Notes: generated from the sequence alone by a model not told the origin. A stretch of DNA of 64,000 nucleotides from Roseateles_B flavus (GCF_039872765.1 NZ_JBDPZC010000001.1:124001-188000), one strand, 5' to 3'; shown: positions 1 through 9,272, counted from the stretch's first letter. Numbers and translations are program-made.

Positions 1-66
1 GCGCAGCCGCGCCACGGCCTCGAAGGCCAGCAGGCTCTGGATGGGCGGGATGCGGGGGGCGGCCAT
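1..66 (-). CDS. LysR-family regulator, N-terminal fragment cut by window edge
   Basis: Only the first 22 codons are present. They read MAAPRIPPIQSLLAFEAVARLR, which matches the start of a LysR-type regulator: a short lead, then the L..FEAVAR segment that opens the winged helix-turn-helix, as in GcvA/AmpR-like proteins. The start is the ATG whose complement lies at 64-66. The rest of the gene is outside the window, so its target and ligand are unknown. It points the same way as phaM, 54 bp downstream of phaM's stop. Confidence 0.6.
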   Translation of the reverse strand, partial: MAAPRIPPIQSLLAFEAVARLR

Positions 67-120
67 GCGCGGCGTGGGGGAGGCTGGCGCAAACAGTCGC
101 GGGACGGCCGGGCCGGCCTC

Positions 121-876
121 TCAGCGCACGCTGCCGCGCTTGCTGGCCGGGGCCTTGCGTGTGGACGCCTTCACCGCGGCCTTCACCGCGGGCCTGGTCG
201 CCGCGTTCGCGGCAGCCCCGGCGGCGGCACCGGCAGCCGCGCCGGCCGCGGCGGCCGCGCTCTTGGCCACGTTCAGGGGCATGGCGGCGGCTTTCTTGAT
301 CGTCTCGCCCGCTGCGTCGAAGCTCTGCTTGACCATGGTGCCGGCCAGGTTCTTCGCGGCATCGGTCGCGCCGTCCTTCATGGCCTGGGTGGCCAGCTGC
401 GTGAACTGGTTGCTGAGCGCCGACCACCACTGCATGGGGTCCACCGCACCCAGGCCGGGCAGGGCGGGCGCCTCGGCGGCCTTCGCGGCTTTCGTGGCCT
501 TGGCGGCAGGCTTGTGCGCCTTGGGCGCGGCCGCCGCAGGCATGCCCGGCATCTCCGGCAGCTTGTACTCGGGCATGGGCGGCACCTTGAGCGTCTCGCC
601 CAGCTCGGCGAGGGGCACGTTCATGGACTTCAGCGTGGACAGCGTCATGCGCTGCACCTCCAGCGCCTGGATGGTGGCGCCCAGCATGCGGGCGTTCTGC
701 TCCAGCCAGAACTGCACGGTGCGCAGCTCCTCGATGCGCTTGGAGAGCTCCTCCGGGTTCAGCGTGGGGGCGACCCACTGGCCGATGCCCGGCAGGGCCG
801 CGCCGGCGTTCTTGACCAGGCCCTGCAGGAACTCGAAACCGGGCACGAACTTGCTGAAGCTGCTGCTGTCTGCCAT
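121..876 (-). CDS. phaM: PhaM-like polyhydroxyalkanoate granule regulatory protein
   Basis: The 251-aa protein starts MADSSSFSKFVPGFEFLQGL, the typical start of PhaM/PHA-granule multifunctional proteins of Burkholderiales. The family binds PHA synthase and the nucleoid, tethering storage granules to DNA. The N-terminal part (about residues 1-110) holds the conserved FLQ..L..W..P segment and a helical stretch. The C-terminal part is Ala/Lys/Pro-rich and histone-like, with repeated KAAK/AAAGAAAG units, consistent with DNA binding. A longer in-frame start at 972 exists, but its leader is arginine-rich and unlike the family. Assignment is from family resemblance only; no phaC is in view. Confidence 0.75.
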   Translation of the reverse strand: MADSSSFSKFVPGFEFLQGLVKNAGAALPGIGQWVAPTLNPEELSKRIEELRTVQFWLEQNARMLGATIQALEVQRMTLSTLKSMNVPLAELGETLKVPPMPEYKLPEMPGMPAAAAPKAHKPAAKATKAAKAAEAPALPGLGAVDPMQWWSALSNQFTQLATQAMKDGATDAAKNLAGTMVKQSFDAAGETIKKAAAMPLNVAKSAAAAAGAAAGAAAGAAANAATRPAVKAAVKASTRKAPASKRGSVR

Positions 877-931
877 GGGGCCTCCTGGGGTGATGGCGCG
901 ATGGTAGCGCCAAGGCGCGGCGGACCGCCGC

Positions 932-1894
932 TCAGCGCGGCTCCGGCCAGCGCTGCGTGACCCTGAAGCCACGCGCCTGCAGGGCCTCCAGCAGGCTGCC
1001 CTCGCCGGTCATGTGCAGGGCCCCGACGGCCACCAGCAGGCGCCGGCCCTTGCCATGCAGCCGGGCGATGCGCTCGGCCATGCCCGGGTTGCGGTCGGCG
1101 ATCGTGCGCTTGAGTGCGGCGCGATCGGCGGCGCTGTGGACGCAGTCGCACCACTGCTCGTAGGTTTCCAGCGTGCGCAGGTCCCCCTGGGCCCAGGCCT
1201 CGGCCAGGCGGCGGGTCTGGAGGCGCACCTCGGGCGATTCCAGCTGGCGCAGGCTCTCGCGCACTTCCTCCAGCGCTTCCTGGCGGTCCGCCGGGATCAG
1301 GGCCTGCAGCTGCAGCGTGGGGGTCTCCAGGCCGGCGAACTCGAGCCCGCGCAGCCGGGCCTGGATCATCAGCCCCATCTCCTGGCCGAACTCCGCGCCC
1401 AGCCCGTCCCTGCGGGCACTCTGGGCCAGCAGCTGGCCCACCTGCAGCACGGGGTGCAGCGTGGCGTAGGGTGTCAGATCCGTGCAGCTGCTGCGGGCGA
1501 GGGCCTGCATGCGGGCCTTCAGATCCGGGGGCAGGGGGAGCGAAGGACGGCCCGGCACCGGGCTCATCAGGGCCTGCAGCACATAGACATTGCTCAGGTC
1601 GAGCTCCAGGGCCAGGGTGTCGCTGGCGTCCAGGGCCGCCTGCAGCCGCGGGCCCGGGATCAGCCACTCCGGCCGCCCCAGGTGGATGCTGGCGAAGAGC
1701 CAGGCACTGCGGCCGTCCTTCTCGAGCTGCCACAGCAGGCCGCGGTCCGGCGCGCCGGCCGGCGGCTGGGCCAGCAGGGCGGGATTGGGCGCCGACAGCG
1801 GCGGCGGGCAGTCCTGGGCCTGGGCGGCGCCCGCCAGCCACAGAGCGAAGAGGGCCGCGCCGCAGCGGCGCAGGCAGTGTCGGACCAGATTCAT
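932..1894 (-). CDS. TraB/GumN family secreted protein
   Basis: The 320-aa protein begins with a signal peptide (MNLVRHCLRRCGAALFALWLAGAAQA). The mature part has family hallmarks: LLWQLEKDGR..WLFASIHLG near the start, a central LALELDLSN, FGQEMGLMIQARLRGLEFAGLE, and a C-terminal LLVAVGALHMTGEGSLLEALQARGF (GALH....GLL.LL.GF pattern). The conserved H/E pattern suggests an erythromycin-esterase/TIKI-like metallohydrolase fold, but the bacterial substrate is not established. The start overlaps the stop of the retropepsin gene by ATGA, so the two are probably translationally coupled. Confidence 0.8.
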   Translation of the reverse strand: MNLVRHCLRRCGAALFALWLAGAAQAQDCPPPLSAPNPALLAQPPAGAPDRGLLWQLEKDGRSAWLFASIHLGRPEWLIPGPRLQAALDASDTLALELDLSNVYVLQALMSPVPGRPSLPLPPDLKARMQALARSSCTDLTPYATLHPVLQVGQLLAQSARRDGLGAEFGQEMGLMIQARLRGLEFAGLETPTLQLQALIPADRQEALEEVRESLRQLESPEVRLQTRRLAEAWAQGDLRTLETYEQWCDCVHSAADRAALKRTIADRNPGMAERIARLHGKGRRLLVAVGALHMTGEGSLLEALQARGFRVTQRWPEPR

Positions 1895-2370
1895 GGGCGC
1901 TCCACGGTGAATTCTCCCGCGTGCTGGCTGAACTTCAGCCGGCCCAGCACGTCCATGCCCAGCAGGGGGGCGTCCAGTGTCGGCAGCACGACCACGCGCA
2001 GGCGCGGCGCCTGCAGGCCGCCCTCCAGGCTCAGGTCCACCTCGGCCGCGTAGCCATCGACCACGCCGCCGGCCGTGTTGCTGCGCAGGGATTCGAGGGG
2101 CCGCAATCCCAGCTGATCCGCGAGGGCACGGGGCAGGGCCGTGGTGGTGGCGCCGGTGTCGACCAGGAAGACGGTGTCCCGGCCCGCCAGCCGGCCTGGC
2201 CAGTGGAAGTGGCCGTCCGGGCCCCGCTGCAGGCGCAGCTCGCGCTCGTTGAGGGTGAAGCGCGGGCGTTCGCGCTGGTGCTGCCAGGCCAGCACCGCCA
2301 GGAAGACGGCAGTGAGGATCAGCAGCCAGATCGTCAGCAGCTTGAAGGTGGAAGGCAATTCCTGGCTCAT
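1891..2370 (-). CDS. Membrane-anchored retropepsin-like aspartic protease
   Basis: The 159-aa protein has one N-terminal membrane segment (FKLLTIWLLILTAVFLAVLAW) followed by a single retropepsin-like domain. The active-site motif FLVDTGATTTALP fits the D-T/S-G signature, and LLGMDVLGRLKF is the second conserved motif of the clan AA family found in Proteobacteria. Such proteins act as dimers in the periplasm; substrates are unknown. The first gene of a two-gene unit, it overlaps the TraB/GumN start by 4 bp. The start at 2370 is chosen because the membrane helix follows directly; a longer frame to 2493 lacks support. Confidence 0.8.
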   Translation of the reverse strand: MSQELPSTFKLLTIWLLILTAVFLAVLAWQHQRERPRFTLNERELRLQRGPDGHFHWPGRLAGRDTVFLVDTGATTTALPRALADQLGLRPLESLRSNTAGGVVDGYAAEVDLSLEGGLQAPRLRVVVLPTLDAPLLGMDVLGRLKFSQHAGEFTVERP

Positions 2371-2535
2371 GTGCGCACGATGCCACAGCTTTGAGGGACA
2401 GGCGTCGCATGCGCGCACGTGCGCCCCTAGGCCGGCTCGCCAGCGGCGGGCAGCTTGGCTATTCTGGGCGGCCAATGCAACAGGACGTTGCATATCCGTG
2501 TCCTCCGGTATCCAGGATTCTCGGGAGATTCAAGG

Positions 2536-2946
2536 ATGTTCACTGCCTCCGCCGCCCCTTCCGAGCCCCGGCCCACGGCCTGGGCGATCCGCGTGCATGA
2601 CCTGGGCCAGGCCCGCGCCTTCTATGGCGAGCTGCTGGGCTGCAGGGAGTCCCCGCCTGCCGAGTGCGCCCTGAGCTTTGACTTCTTCGGGACCCATCTG
2701 GCCGTGTGGCCGGACGACACCGATGCGCCTGGCGTGGCCCCGGGCCCGCTGGACGCCTGCCTGGCGCTGCCGCAGTGGCGCAACCTCGCCCAGCGCCTGA
2801 TGGCCGCGGGCACCCGCTTCGAGGTGCCGCCGCATTGCGAGCAGGAGGGCCGGGCGGGCGAGCGCTGGACCATGTTCATCCGCGATCCCAGCGGCAATGC
2901 CCTGGAGATCCGCGCCGTCGGTGGCGCAGCTCCTCGCTGGCATTGA
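2536..2946 (+). CDS. VOC superfamily (glyoxalase-like) protein
   Basis: The 136-aa protein matches one VOC domain: AIRVHDLGQARAFYGELLGC at the N-terminus, FDFFGTHLAVW in the middle, and FIRDPSGNALEIRAV at the C-terminus (the usual F.DPdGN.lE). The terminal Glu and the His of FGTHLAV are probable metal ligands. The family covers dioxygenases, lyases and resistance proteins, so the reaction cannot be set. The start at 2536 gives the usual short lead before the first strand. It is divergent from the retropepsin gene. Confidence 0.75.
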   Translation: MFTASAAPSEPRPTAWAIRVHDLGQARAFYGELLGCRESPPAECALSFDFFGTHLAVWPDDTDAPGVAPGPLDACLALPQWRNLAQRLMAAGTRFEVPPHCEQEGRAGERWTMFIRDPSGNALEIRAVGGAAPRWH

Positions 2947-2959
2947 GTCCGGCGCCATG

Positions 2960-2986
2960 AAAAAGGCCTCCGCAAGGGGAGGCCTG
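2960..2986 (-). terminator. Rho-independent terminator of infA
   Basis: On the minus strand AGGCCTCC - loop - GGAGGCCT forms an 8-bp GC-rich stem (2964-2971 with 2978-2985), followed by a run of T (complement of the A run at about 2960-2964). It lies about 35 bp past the infA stop, so it terminates infA transcription and may block read-through from the convergent VOC gene. Confidence 0.75.
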
Positions 2987-3019
2987 CTGCGCCGCGCCTG
3001 GCCGGGGCCAGGGCGATGA

Positions 3020-3280
3020 TCAGAAGCGGCGGCGGGCCATCGGCGCACCGCCGGCGCGGGGCTCCAGGTGGCGGAAGGTGATGCGGCCCTTGTTCAGGTC
3101 GTAGGGCGACAGCTCCAGCGAGACCTGGTCGCCTGCCAGGATGCGGATGTTGTGGCGGCGCATCTTGCCACCGGTGTAGGCCACCAGCGAGTGCCCGTTC
3201 TCCAGGGTCACGCGAAAGCGCGAATCCGGCAGCACTTCGTCGACCTTGCCGCGCATCTCGATCAGTTCTTCTTTTGCCAT
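3020..3280 (-). CDS. infA: Translation initiation factor IF-1
   Basis: The 86-aa protein is an S1/OB-fold IF-1: MAKEELIEMRGKVDEVLPDS, then FRVTLENGHSLVAYTGGKMRRHNIRILAGDQVSLELSPYDL and KGRITFRH. IF-1 binds the ribosomal A site during initiation together with IF-2 and IF-3. It is longer than the usual 72 aa because of a C-terminal tail (EPRAGGAPMARRRF). It stands alone rather than in the spc ribosomal protein operon. In Burkholderiales a second, isolated infA of this length is common, so this is probably the accessory copy. Confidence 0.9.
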   Translation of the reverse strand: MAKEELIEMRGKVDEVLPDSRFRVTLENGHSLVAYTGGKMRRHNIRILAGDQVSLELSPYDLNKGRITFRHLEPRAGGAPMARRRF

Positions 3281-3832
3281 GGATCTGTCCTTTGTTGAAT
3301 CGTTGGTGGTCCGACGCCGCCGGCCGGGCCTGGCCGCTGCCCCACGCCTGAAGCAGCAGGAGGCTGCCGCGAGGGGCTGCAGGGGAGCCATCGGCTGACG
3401 GGCGCCTGCGCGGCGGGAGCGGCACGCGCGGGCTGGAGCATTTCAGGGACACGCGGACGGGGCCACCGACCGTGTGCGTTGCGGGTGTGCAGTTCAGGAT
3501 TCCGGGCTGGACAGGCGGGCCCTGCCGGTGTCAGGAATCGATGAGCCAGACGAGCTTGCCTGGGGTCGCGGGCGTCCCCCGGGAAGGACGGCTGCTGGCC
3601 GTGGCGTCCGTCGGGCCGCTCGGGCCGGGGAGGGACGCACAGAATGCTGCAGAGGAAAGCGAGACGGCAGCAATGGGACGCAGTTTAACAGCCGTCCTTG
3701 CAACCCGCCCCCTGGCGACCGCCCAGGATGCCAACTGTGGCCGCCTTCGCGGGCCCAGAAGGCCTGGATCGCCGGCCTGCGGCGCGCCTGGCCCGGTGCG
3801 CGCTGGGTAACGCCGGCCGGGCGGGCGCAGGC
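3281..3832. other. Intergenic region without a supported gene
   Basis: These 552 bases separate infA from the DUF3999 gene, both on the minus strand. Short open frames occur on both strands, but none shows a recognisable domain, consistent coding bias or convincing ribosome binding site. The region nearest infA must hold its promoter and leader. No tRNA or small-RNA fold could be recognised by eye. Confidence 0.5.
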
Positions 3833-5320
3833 TCAGGCGCGCGGCGGCGGGCTGCCCAGCTCGCCCTTGAGCCGCCAGGCCAGGCCGGCGAGGCCCAGCA
3901 CGCTGAAGCCCAGCACGGCCCACAGCGCCCAGCGCTTGCGGGCGGCGGGGTCCTCCCAGGCAGGCGGCGGTGCCGGCGCAGCCTGGACTTGCGCCGTACC
4001 CGGCCGGGCCTCGGGCAGCTGGTACTCGCTGCCGGGCTGGTAGCCGGGCATCAGGGTCTGCAGCGCCAGGTGGCCGGGGCCAGGCGCCGGTGCCCCCAGC
4101 TGCAGGCGCAGGCCCGCCAGCTGGGCCGGATCGGCCGGCAGCAGGGTGACCAGCTGGGGCGGTCGCCACAGCCACTCCAGGCTCAGCGCGCCCTGGGCCA
4201 GTTCCGCCGGCACCGGCCCTTGCGCCACCAGCCGCCACTGGCGGGCCGGCGCGGCCTGGACGGGCTCGGCGGGCGACTGCCCCTCCACGCCGCCACGCTG
4301 CATGCGCCAGGCGACGAACTGCTGCACCGGCTGCCAGGCCTGGCCGTCCTGCTGCCGCTGCTCCAGCCGCAGGCTCAGCAGCTGGTTGAGGGCCGGCAGC
4401 CGCACCCGCAGGGCCTCCGGGCGCAGGGGCAGGGGCAGGTCCAGGCGCCAGCGGGGCGCCTCACCGGCCTGCGGGGCCTCGGGCCGCCAGGACAGGCTTT
4501 CGGTGACCAGGTCCGGGCGTTGCCGGCTCTCGGCGCTCAGCGTGACGGCGTGCAGCTGCACCGGTGTCTTGAATTGAAGGCGCAGGTAGGGAGGCAGGGG
4601 CTGGTCTGCGGGCCAGTCGATGCGCCTGAGCTTCAAGGCGGGCGCCGCGGCGGCGGCGGGCAGGTCCAGCAGCTGGGCGCTGCGCAGGGGGCGCCAGTGC
4701 AGGGCGTCGTCGCTGGCTTGCAACTGCACGGTCAAGGCCTGCCCCCCGGACGCAGCCGCCCAGTCCAGCAGCAGGTCCAGCGGGCGTTCGCCGGGGTGGC
4801 GCAGGGCGGACAGGTCCAGCAGCCAGCGCGCACTGCCCGGCGCGCCGGTGCCCGCCGGGGGCTGGGCGCGGGTGTGCGTCTGCAGGTGGCGCACCCGGCC
4901 TTGCTCGTCAAGCTCGATGTCCAGCGATCGCGCGGCATCCGCGGGCTGCGCGCCGGCCGCCTCCGGCCAGGCCCACAGCGGCACGGTCGCCTCGCGGCGG
5001 GACTGCCCGTCGGGCGGCGGGCCTGCCCAGGCGCTGGGCAAGACCTGACCCTTCGCATCCAGCACCTGCACGGACTCCACCCCCGCTCCGGGGGCTGCAC
5101 CCAGCAGTGCCCAAGGCAGGGCCAGGCGCTGCAGGCCACCGCCAGGCTGCGCTTGCAGCGGCGCCCAGACCAGGACCGGCGCCGGCGTGGCCTGGCTTGC
5201 CGCGGGGGCAGTCGGTCCGGCCTGTGCGGCACCCAGGTTCAGGCAGATGCCCAGGACGACGGTCCGGCAGGTGGCGAGGGCCAGGCCGCCCGGGCCCGGC
5301 AGCGGACGCGGGGACCTCAT
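3833..5320 (-). CDS. DUF3999 family membrane-anchored protein
   Basis: The 495-aa protein has an N-terminal signal sequence (GLALATCRTVVLGICLNLGAAQA), a long periplasmic region rich in beta-type segments, and one C-terminal membrane helix (RWALWAVLGFSVLGLAGLAW) with a short cytoplasmic tail. This matches the DUF3999 architecture. Its start overlaps the DUF2339 stop by ATGA; this pairing is common in Proteobacteria and suggests the two products act together in the inner membrane. Function is unknown. Confidence 0.75.
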   Translation of the reverse strand: MRSPRPLPGPGGLALATCRTVVLGICLNLGAAQAGPTAPAASQATPAPVLVWAPLQAQPGGGLQRLALPWALLGAAPGAGVESVQVLDAKGQVLPSAWAGPPPDGQSRREATVPLWAWPEAAGAQPADAARSLDIELDEQGRVRHLQTHTRAQPPAGTGAPGSARWLLDLSALRHPGERPLDLLLDWAAASGGQALTVQLQASDDALHWRPLRSAQLLDLPAAAAAPALKLRRIDWPADQPLPPYLRLQFKTPVQLHAVTLSAESRQRPDLVTESLSWRPEAPQAGEAPRWRLDLPLPLRPEALRVRLPALNQLLSLRLEQRQQDGQAWQPVQQFVAWRMQRGGVEGQSPAEPVQAAPARQWRLVAQGPVPAELAQGALSLEWLWRPPQLVTLLPADPAQLAGLRLQLGAPAPGPGHLALQTLMPGYQPGSEYQLPEARPGTAQVQAAPAPPPAWEDPAARKRWALWAVLGFSVLGLAGLAWRLKGELGSPPPRA

Positions 5321-8229
5321 GCGCCCGCCTTTGCATCGGTGCCGCCGGCGACCGGCGGCAGGGGGGCGACATAGCCGATCACCAGCATCAGCAGGCCCAC
5401 GACGAGGAAGCTGGCAATGCGCATGAGGCTGTTGAGCATGGCCAGGTCCAGCAGGAAGAGCTTGAGCACCACCACGCCCAGCAGGCCGGCGCCCAGCATC
5501 CAGGCGCCGCGAGCCAGGCGCGGGGGCGCACGGCGGGTGGCCCAGCCCATGGTCGCCAGCGCGCAGAGCGTCCACAGCAGGCTCAGGCTGGTCTGCACCA
5601 GGCTGCTGCCCAGGGCACCGTCCAGCCACAGGGGCGTGCCGGCCCACAGGCTCAGGCTGCGCACCAGCAGGCTGTTGAGCCAGAAGAAGGCCAGGCCCGC
5701 GCCCCAGCGGAGCCAGCCGCCGCCCAGGCGGCCATCGGCTTCGCTGCGGCCCAGGCGCAGCGCATACAGCAGGGCCAGACCATGGGCGAGGTCCAGCGGG
5801 TTGAGCAGAGGCAGCGAGGGCAGCGGATCCATGCGGCCGTTGCCCAGCAGATTCGCCAGCAGGCTCCAGCCCATCAGCACCGCCAGCCAGGGGCGCAGCA
5901 CGGTCTGGCGCAGCCAGGTCTGATGGGGCAGCAGCGGCCAGCGTCGGGCAAGGCGCGGGCCCAGCATCGCCAGGCAGGCCAGGGTCGGCAGCACGATCAG
6001 CGCGGCGGGCGTCCAGGCCTCGTGGCGGCCGATATGGGCGACGGCCAGGGCATACGGCAGGGCCGCGGCATGCAGCAGCAGATGCCAGGCGCCCAGGGTC
6101 AGCAGGAACTGGCGGGCGGGCAGGCCCGCGCTGTCCGCGTCGGCGTCCTGGCGCCACAGCAGCCAGGCGGCGGCGAGCAGGCCCAGCAGGGCGATCTCCA
6201 GGCCGCCCTGGCGCAGCAGCAGGGCGTCGGCGCTGCCCTCCATGCGGGCGAGCGCCAGCGTCAGCCGGGCCAGGCCCAGGACCAGACCCAGTGCCGCGAG
6301 GCCCTGCGCAGCCACGCCCAGGGCCGGCCAGCGCAGGCGGCGGCGCAGACCTTCACCGGCCAGCGCCAGCAGCGCACTCCAGCCGGCGGCCAGCAGCGCC
6401 TCGCCATAGCGTGCCTGCTCCCACTGGGCCAGCTCCTTCACGCCGCCCGCCCACAGCTGCACGAGGGCGCCGGTCAGCAGCATCCACGACATCACCGGTT
6501 CGGCGAAGCTGCGGGCCACGGCGCTGTCGCGGGGCTGGCGCTGCAGGGCATGGCTGCTGAACAGCAGGGCCGCTACCAGCAGGCTCAGGCCCAGCCAGGC
6601 GCTGTTCATGAAGAGCCAGCCGCCCGGGGCAGGGGCTTCGCCGGCTCGATGGCCCCAGTAGGCCAGGCAGGCCAGGACCTGCAGCAGCAGCCCCATCACC
6701 GCGGCCCAGCGGCGTTGCTGGCGCAGCGCGATCCACAGCACGCCGGCGCCCTGCACGGCCCAGGCGGCGCTGGTCCAGCGGGCATCCAGGGCCAGAGGGG
6801 TCACCAGGGCCAGGAAGATCAGGCCCAGCGCCAGCATGCCCTCCACCAGCACCAGTACGCGCTCGCCCGCCAGGCGCAGCAGACGGCGCCCCAGCACCAG
6901 GTAGAGGCCGGACAGCACGGCCGCGCTGAAGGCCAGGGCCAGGGGCTGGTGCTGCAGCATGGCGGACTGCAGGCCGAAGGCGGCGATGGGCGTGCCGAAG
7001 AGCAGGCTGCCGTCCACCAGGGCCAGGTCTTGCCCCGGCTCGCTGCGCTCGATCATGTGCAGGGTGTACTGCACGCCGATGTAGAGATACAGCAGGAAAT
7101 GGGCGATCAGGAAGGGCTCGGTGCTCGCGAAGAGCGCGGGCTGGTAGGCGCCGAAGCCCCAGGCCGAGGCGATGGCCAGGGTGAAGGCGAACCCCTCCAG
7201 GTGCAGCAGCTTCCAGGGCTTGTGCCGGGCGATGGCCGCGATGCTGACGTTCAGCAGCAGGTAGTAGCTCAGCAGCGCCACATGGCTGCCCTGGCCGGTG
7301 GACACAAGCACCGGCGCGAGGAAGGCCCCTCCGAAGCCCAGGGCCGCGAGGGGGAGGGCGTCCTGCTTGAGGGCCAGGGCGGTGATGGCGGCGCACAGCA
7401 GGGCCATCAGGCCGAAGCTCAGGCCAGCGGGCATCAGGCCGTAGAGCCGGAAGGCCGCGAACAGGGTCATGTAGGCGATGCCAACGCCCGCGCCCTGCAG
7501 GCTGAGGCCATAGCCGCGACGCCGGGGCGTGAGGCGCAGGCCGAGCGCCGTCAGGCCCAGGCCGCCCAGTGCGCTGCCGGCCAGGCGCCAGGCCAGGGGA
7601 ATGACGGCGTGCTCGGCGGCATAGCGCAGCAGCAGGCCCACGCCCACCAGCAGCACCAGCACGCCCACACGCACGATGGTGTTGCCGCCGCGGAACCACG
7701 CCAGCACGCTGGCGCCCAGGCTGCTGGTGACTGTCAGGCTGCGTTCATCGGGCTCCAGGGCGGGGTCGGGCAGGACCTTGGCGGCCGGGGCGGGCAACGG
7801 ATCTGCCGGCAGCGCGCCGGCTGGATCTTCGGCCACCTCCAGCGCAGCAGGGGCGGTAGGGGCGGCGGGCGGGGCGAGCACGGAGGCGAACTGCCGCACG
7901 GTGCTTTCCGCCAGCGAGGCCGGCGCCACAGGGGGCGCGGCGAAGGTGGCAGGGGCTGTTGGAGGTGCCGTCTCGGGCGTGCTTGCAGACGTCCTCGTGG
8001 TGGCCGCTGCCGGACCCGAGGCCGGGGTGGTCACCGAGCCCGGCGAGGACTGCATCTGCTGCTGCAAGCCTGCGACTTGCTCCTGCAGCTGGCTCACGCG
8101 GCGATGCAGGTGGGCCGCCACGCCGCCCATCACGGCGCCCAGGGCCACGAAGCCGCCCTCGCGCCAGCCGAACCAGTCGCCCAGGATCCAGGCCACGAAA
8201 AGGCCCAGCACAGGTCCCAGCACACGCAT
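5317..8229 (-). CDS. DUF2339 family polytopic membrane protein
   Basis: The 970-aa protein opens with a hydrophobic segment (VLGPVLGLFVAWILGDWFGW), then a short coiled stretch (LHRRVSQLQEQVAGLQQQM) and a Pro/Ala/Thr-rich linker. Some 20 or more hydrophobic helices fill the remaining about 750 residues, as in DUF2339. The conserved ASVLAWFRGGNTIVRVGVLVL segment marks entry to the membrane domain. The start at 8229 has a strong Shine-Dalgarno (AAGGAGGAT) 4-5 nt upstream. It is first in a two-gene unit with DUF3999. The role is unknown; an envelope role is an inference. Confidence 0.85.
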   Translation of the reverse strand: MRVLGPVLGLFVAWILGDWFGWREGGFVALGAVMGGVAAHLHRRVSQLQEQVAGLQQQMQSSPGSVTTPASGPAAATTRTSASTPETAPPTAPATFAAPPVAPASLAESTVRQFASVLAPPAAPTAPAALEVAEDPAGALPADPLPAPAAKVLPDPALEPDERSLTVTSSLGASVLAWFRGGNTIVRVGVLVLLVGVGLLLRYAAEHAVIPLAWRLAGSALGGLGLTALGLRLTPRRRGYGLSLQGAGVGIAYMTLFAAFRLYGLMPAGLSFGLMALLCAAITALALKQDALPLAALGFGGAFLAPVLVSTGQGSHVALLSYYLLLNVSIAAIARHKPWKLLHLEGFAFTLAIASAWGFGAYQPALFASTEPFLIAHFLLYLYIGVQYTLHMIERSEPGQDLALVDGSLLFGTPIAAFGLQSAMLQHQPLALAFSAAVLSGLYLVLGRRLLRLAGERVLVLVEGMLALGLIFLALVTPLALDARWTSAAWAVQGAGVLWIALRQQRRWAAVMGLLLQVLACLAYWGHRAGEAPAPGGWLFMNSAWLGLSLLVAALLFSSHALQRQPRDSAVARSFAEPVMSWMLLTGALVQLWAGGVKELAQWEQARYGEALLAAGWSALLALAGEGLRRRLRWPALGVAAQGLAALGLVLGLARLTLALARMEGSADALLLRQGGLEIALLGLLAAAWLLWRQDADADSAGLPARQFLLTLGAWHLLLHAAALPYALAVAHIGRHEAWTPAALIVLPTLACLAMLGPRLARRWPLLPHQTWLRQTVLRPWLAVLMGWSLLANLLGNGRMDPLPSLPLLNPLDLAHGLALLYALRLGRSEADGRLGGGWLRWGAGLAFFWLNSLLVRSLSLWAGTPLWLDGALGSSLVQTSLSLLWTLCALATMGWATRRAPPRLARGAWMLGAGLLGVVVLKLFLLDLAMLNSLMRIASFLVVGLLMLVIGYVAPLPPVAGGTDAKAGA

Positions 8230-8314
8230 GCCATCCTCCTTGCGCTTCGCGAGCGCTTGTCCTGCCGCTGCGGGGCGGCGTCTGCGGCGGATTGTGGCAG
8301 GGCGCCTGGGGGCT

Positions 8315-8662
8315 TCAGTCCCCCGCCTGGGGGTGATGGACGGGGCAGGTGGCACCGGGTGGCGCCAGGCGGCCGTCGCCATAGGAGCGCAGCACCTGGG
8401 CCACATGCACCTGGTAGCCCTGCAGCCAGCGGGCCTGCTGCCGCTTGGCCTCCAGGTGGGCCGGGTGCTGCATCAGGGCCTGCAGCGCTTCCAGGGACTC
8501 CCAGTAGTAGACGTTGCTGACGAGGCCGCGCTCGGCGTTGTCCCAGCTCTCCTCGCCGAGGTAGCCGGGAAGGGCGCGTGCGGCCTCGGCAATGGTGGCA
8601 TCCAGGGCATGGAACTCGGCGTCCCAGTCGCCCTTGGCGAAGATGAAGGTGGCGGTGTACAT
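8315..8662 (-). CDS. ABM-like ferredoxin-fold protein
   Basis: The 115-aa protein begins MYTATFIFAKGDWDAEFHAL and contains GYLGEESWDNAERGLVSNVYYWESLEALQALMQHPAH. This resembles the dimeric alpha/beta barrel of antibiotic-biosynthesis-monooxygenase/heme-degradation-like proteins (strand, helix with LPGYLGEE, then the YYWES..AL..h..HPAH..AK segment). The His in HPAHLEAK is typical of such folds. No cofactor or substrate can be read from the sequence. The start at 8662 gives the standard first strand. Confidence 0.6.
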   Translation of the reverse strand: MYTATFIFAKGDWDAEFHALDATIAEAARALPGYLGEESWDNAERGLVSNVYYWESLEALQALMQHPAHLEAKRQQARWLQGYQVHVAQVLRSYGDGRLAPPGATCPVHHPQAGD

Positions 8663-8792
8663 GAGGCGTCTCGGCGAGGCCGCGTTGGCAAGATCGGGGG
8701 AGACCTGCGCGGTGCAGGCATGACCGGCAGCACAGGAGGCCGCCGCGGGTTCATGAGTATGCTGGCCGCTTCCCTCTGACCAGGCCCTTGCC

Positions 8793-9251
8793 ATGCCCAC
8801 GATGAAGCTGACCCTTGCGACCTGTGCGCTGTGCGCGCTGCTGCTGGGCGCCTGTGCCAGCCCGCCCGCGCCGGGCGCTGATGCGGAGCCCGCGCTGAAG
8901 GCCCTGGCCCGCGGCTATGTCGAGGCCCAGTTCGCCTTCGACCAGGGGGCGCTGCAGCGCCTGACGTCGCCGCAGTTCGTGGAGGTCTCACCCCGGGGTG
9001 AGGTGGACGAGCGCGCCGCCGTCATCGGCTTCTATGCGGCGGACAGGAAGACCGCCACGCCGCCCCACCGGGTGCTGGACCAGCAGGTGCGAGTCAGCGG
9101 CCCGACGGCCGTCGTCACCCAGACCCTGGAGATGGGCAGCAGCCCGCGTCTCGTGCGCATGACGCAGGCGCTGTCGGCCACCTGGACGCAGGGGCAGTGG
9201 CTGCTGACCTCCTCGCAGACCACGCCGCTGCCGCCGCCGAAGCAGCCCTGA
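8793..9251 (+). CDS. Lipoprotein with NTF2-like (DUF4440/SnoaL) domain
   Basis: The 152-aa product has a signal peptide with a lipobox (CALLLGACAS, Cys at about residue 21), so it is probably an outer-membrane lipoprotein. The rest is an NTF2-like cone fold: ALARGYVEAQFAFDQGALQRLTSPQFVEVSPRGEV and later QVRVSGPTAVVTQTLEM. It may bind a small ligand; no catalytic residues are evident. An internal start 9 bp on is possible. It is divergent from the ABM-like gene. Confidence 0.6.
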   Translation: MPTMKLTLATCALCALLLGACASPPAPGADAEPALKALARGYVEAQFAFDQGALQRLTSPQFVEVSPRGEVDERAAVIGFYAADRKTATPPHRVLDQQVRVSGPTAVVTQTLEMGSSPRLVRMTQALSATWTQGQWLLTSSQTTPLPPPKQP

Positions 9252-9272
9252 ATCCAGCGGTCGAACTGGGGG

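Noticed and set aside
5107..8520. 1137-aa open frame on the plus strand
   Set aside because: It lies opposite the DUF2339 gene, is Gln/Ala-rich low-complexity and has no domain; a GC-rich antisense shadow.
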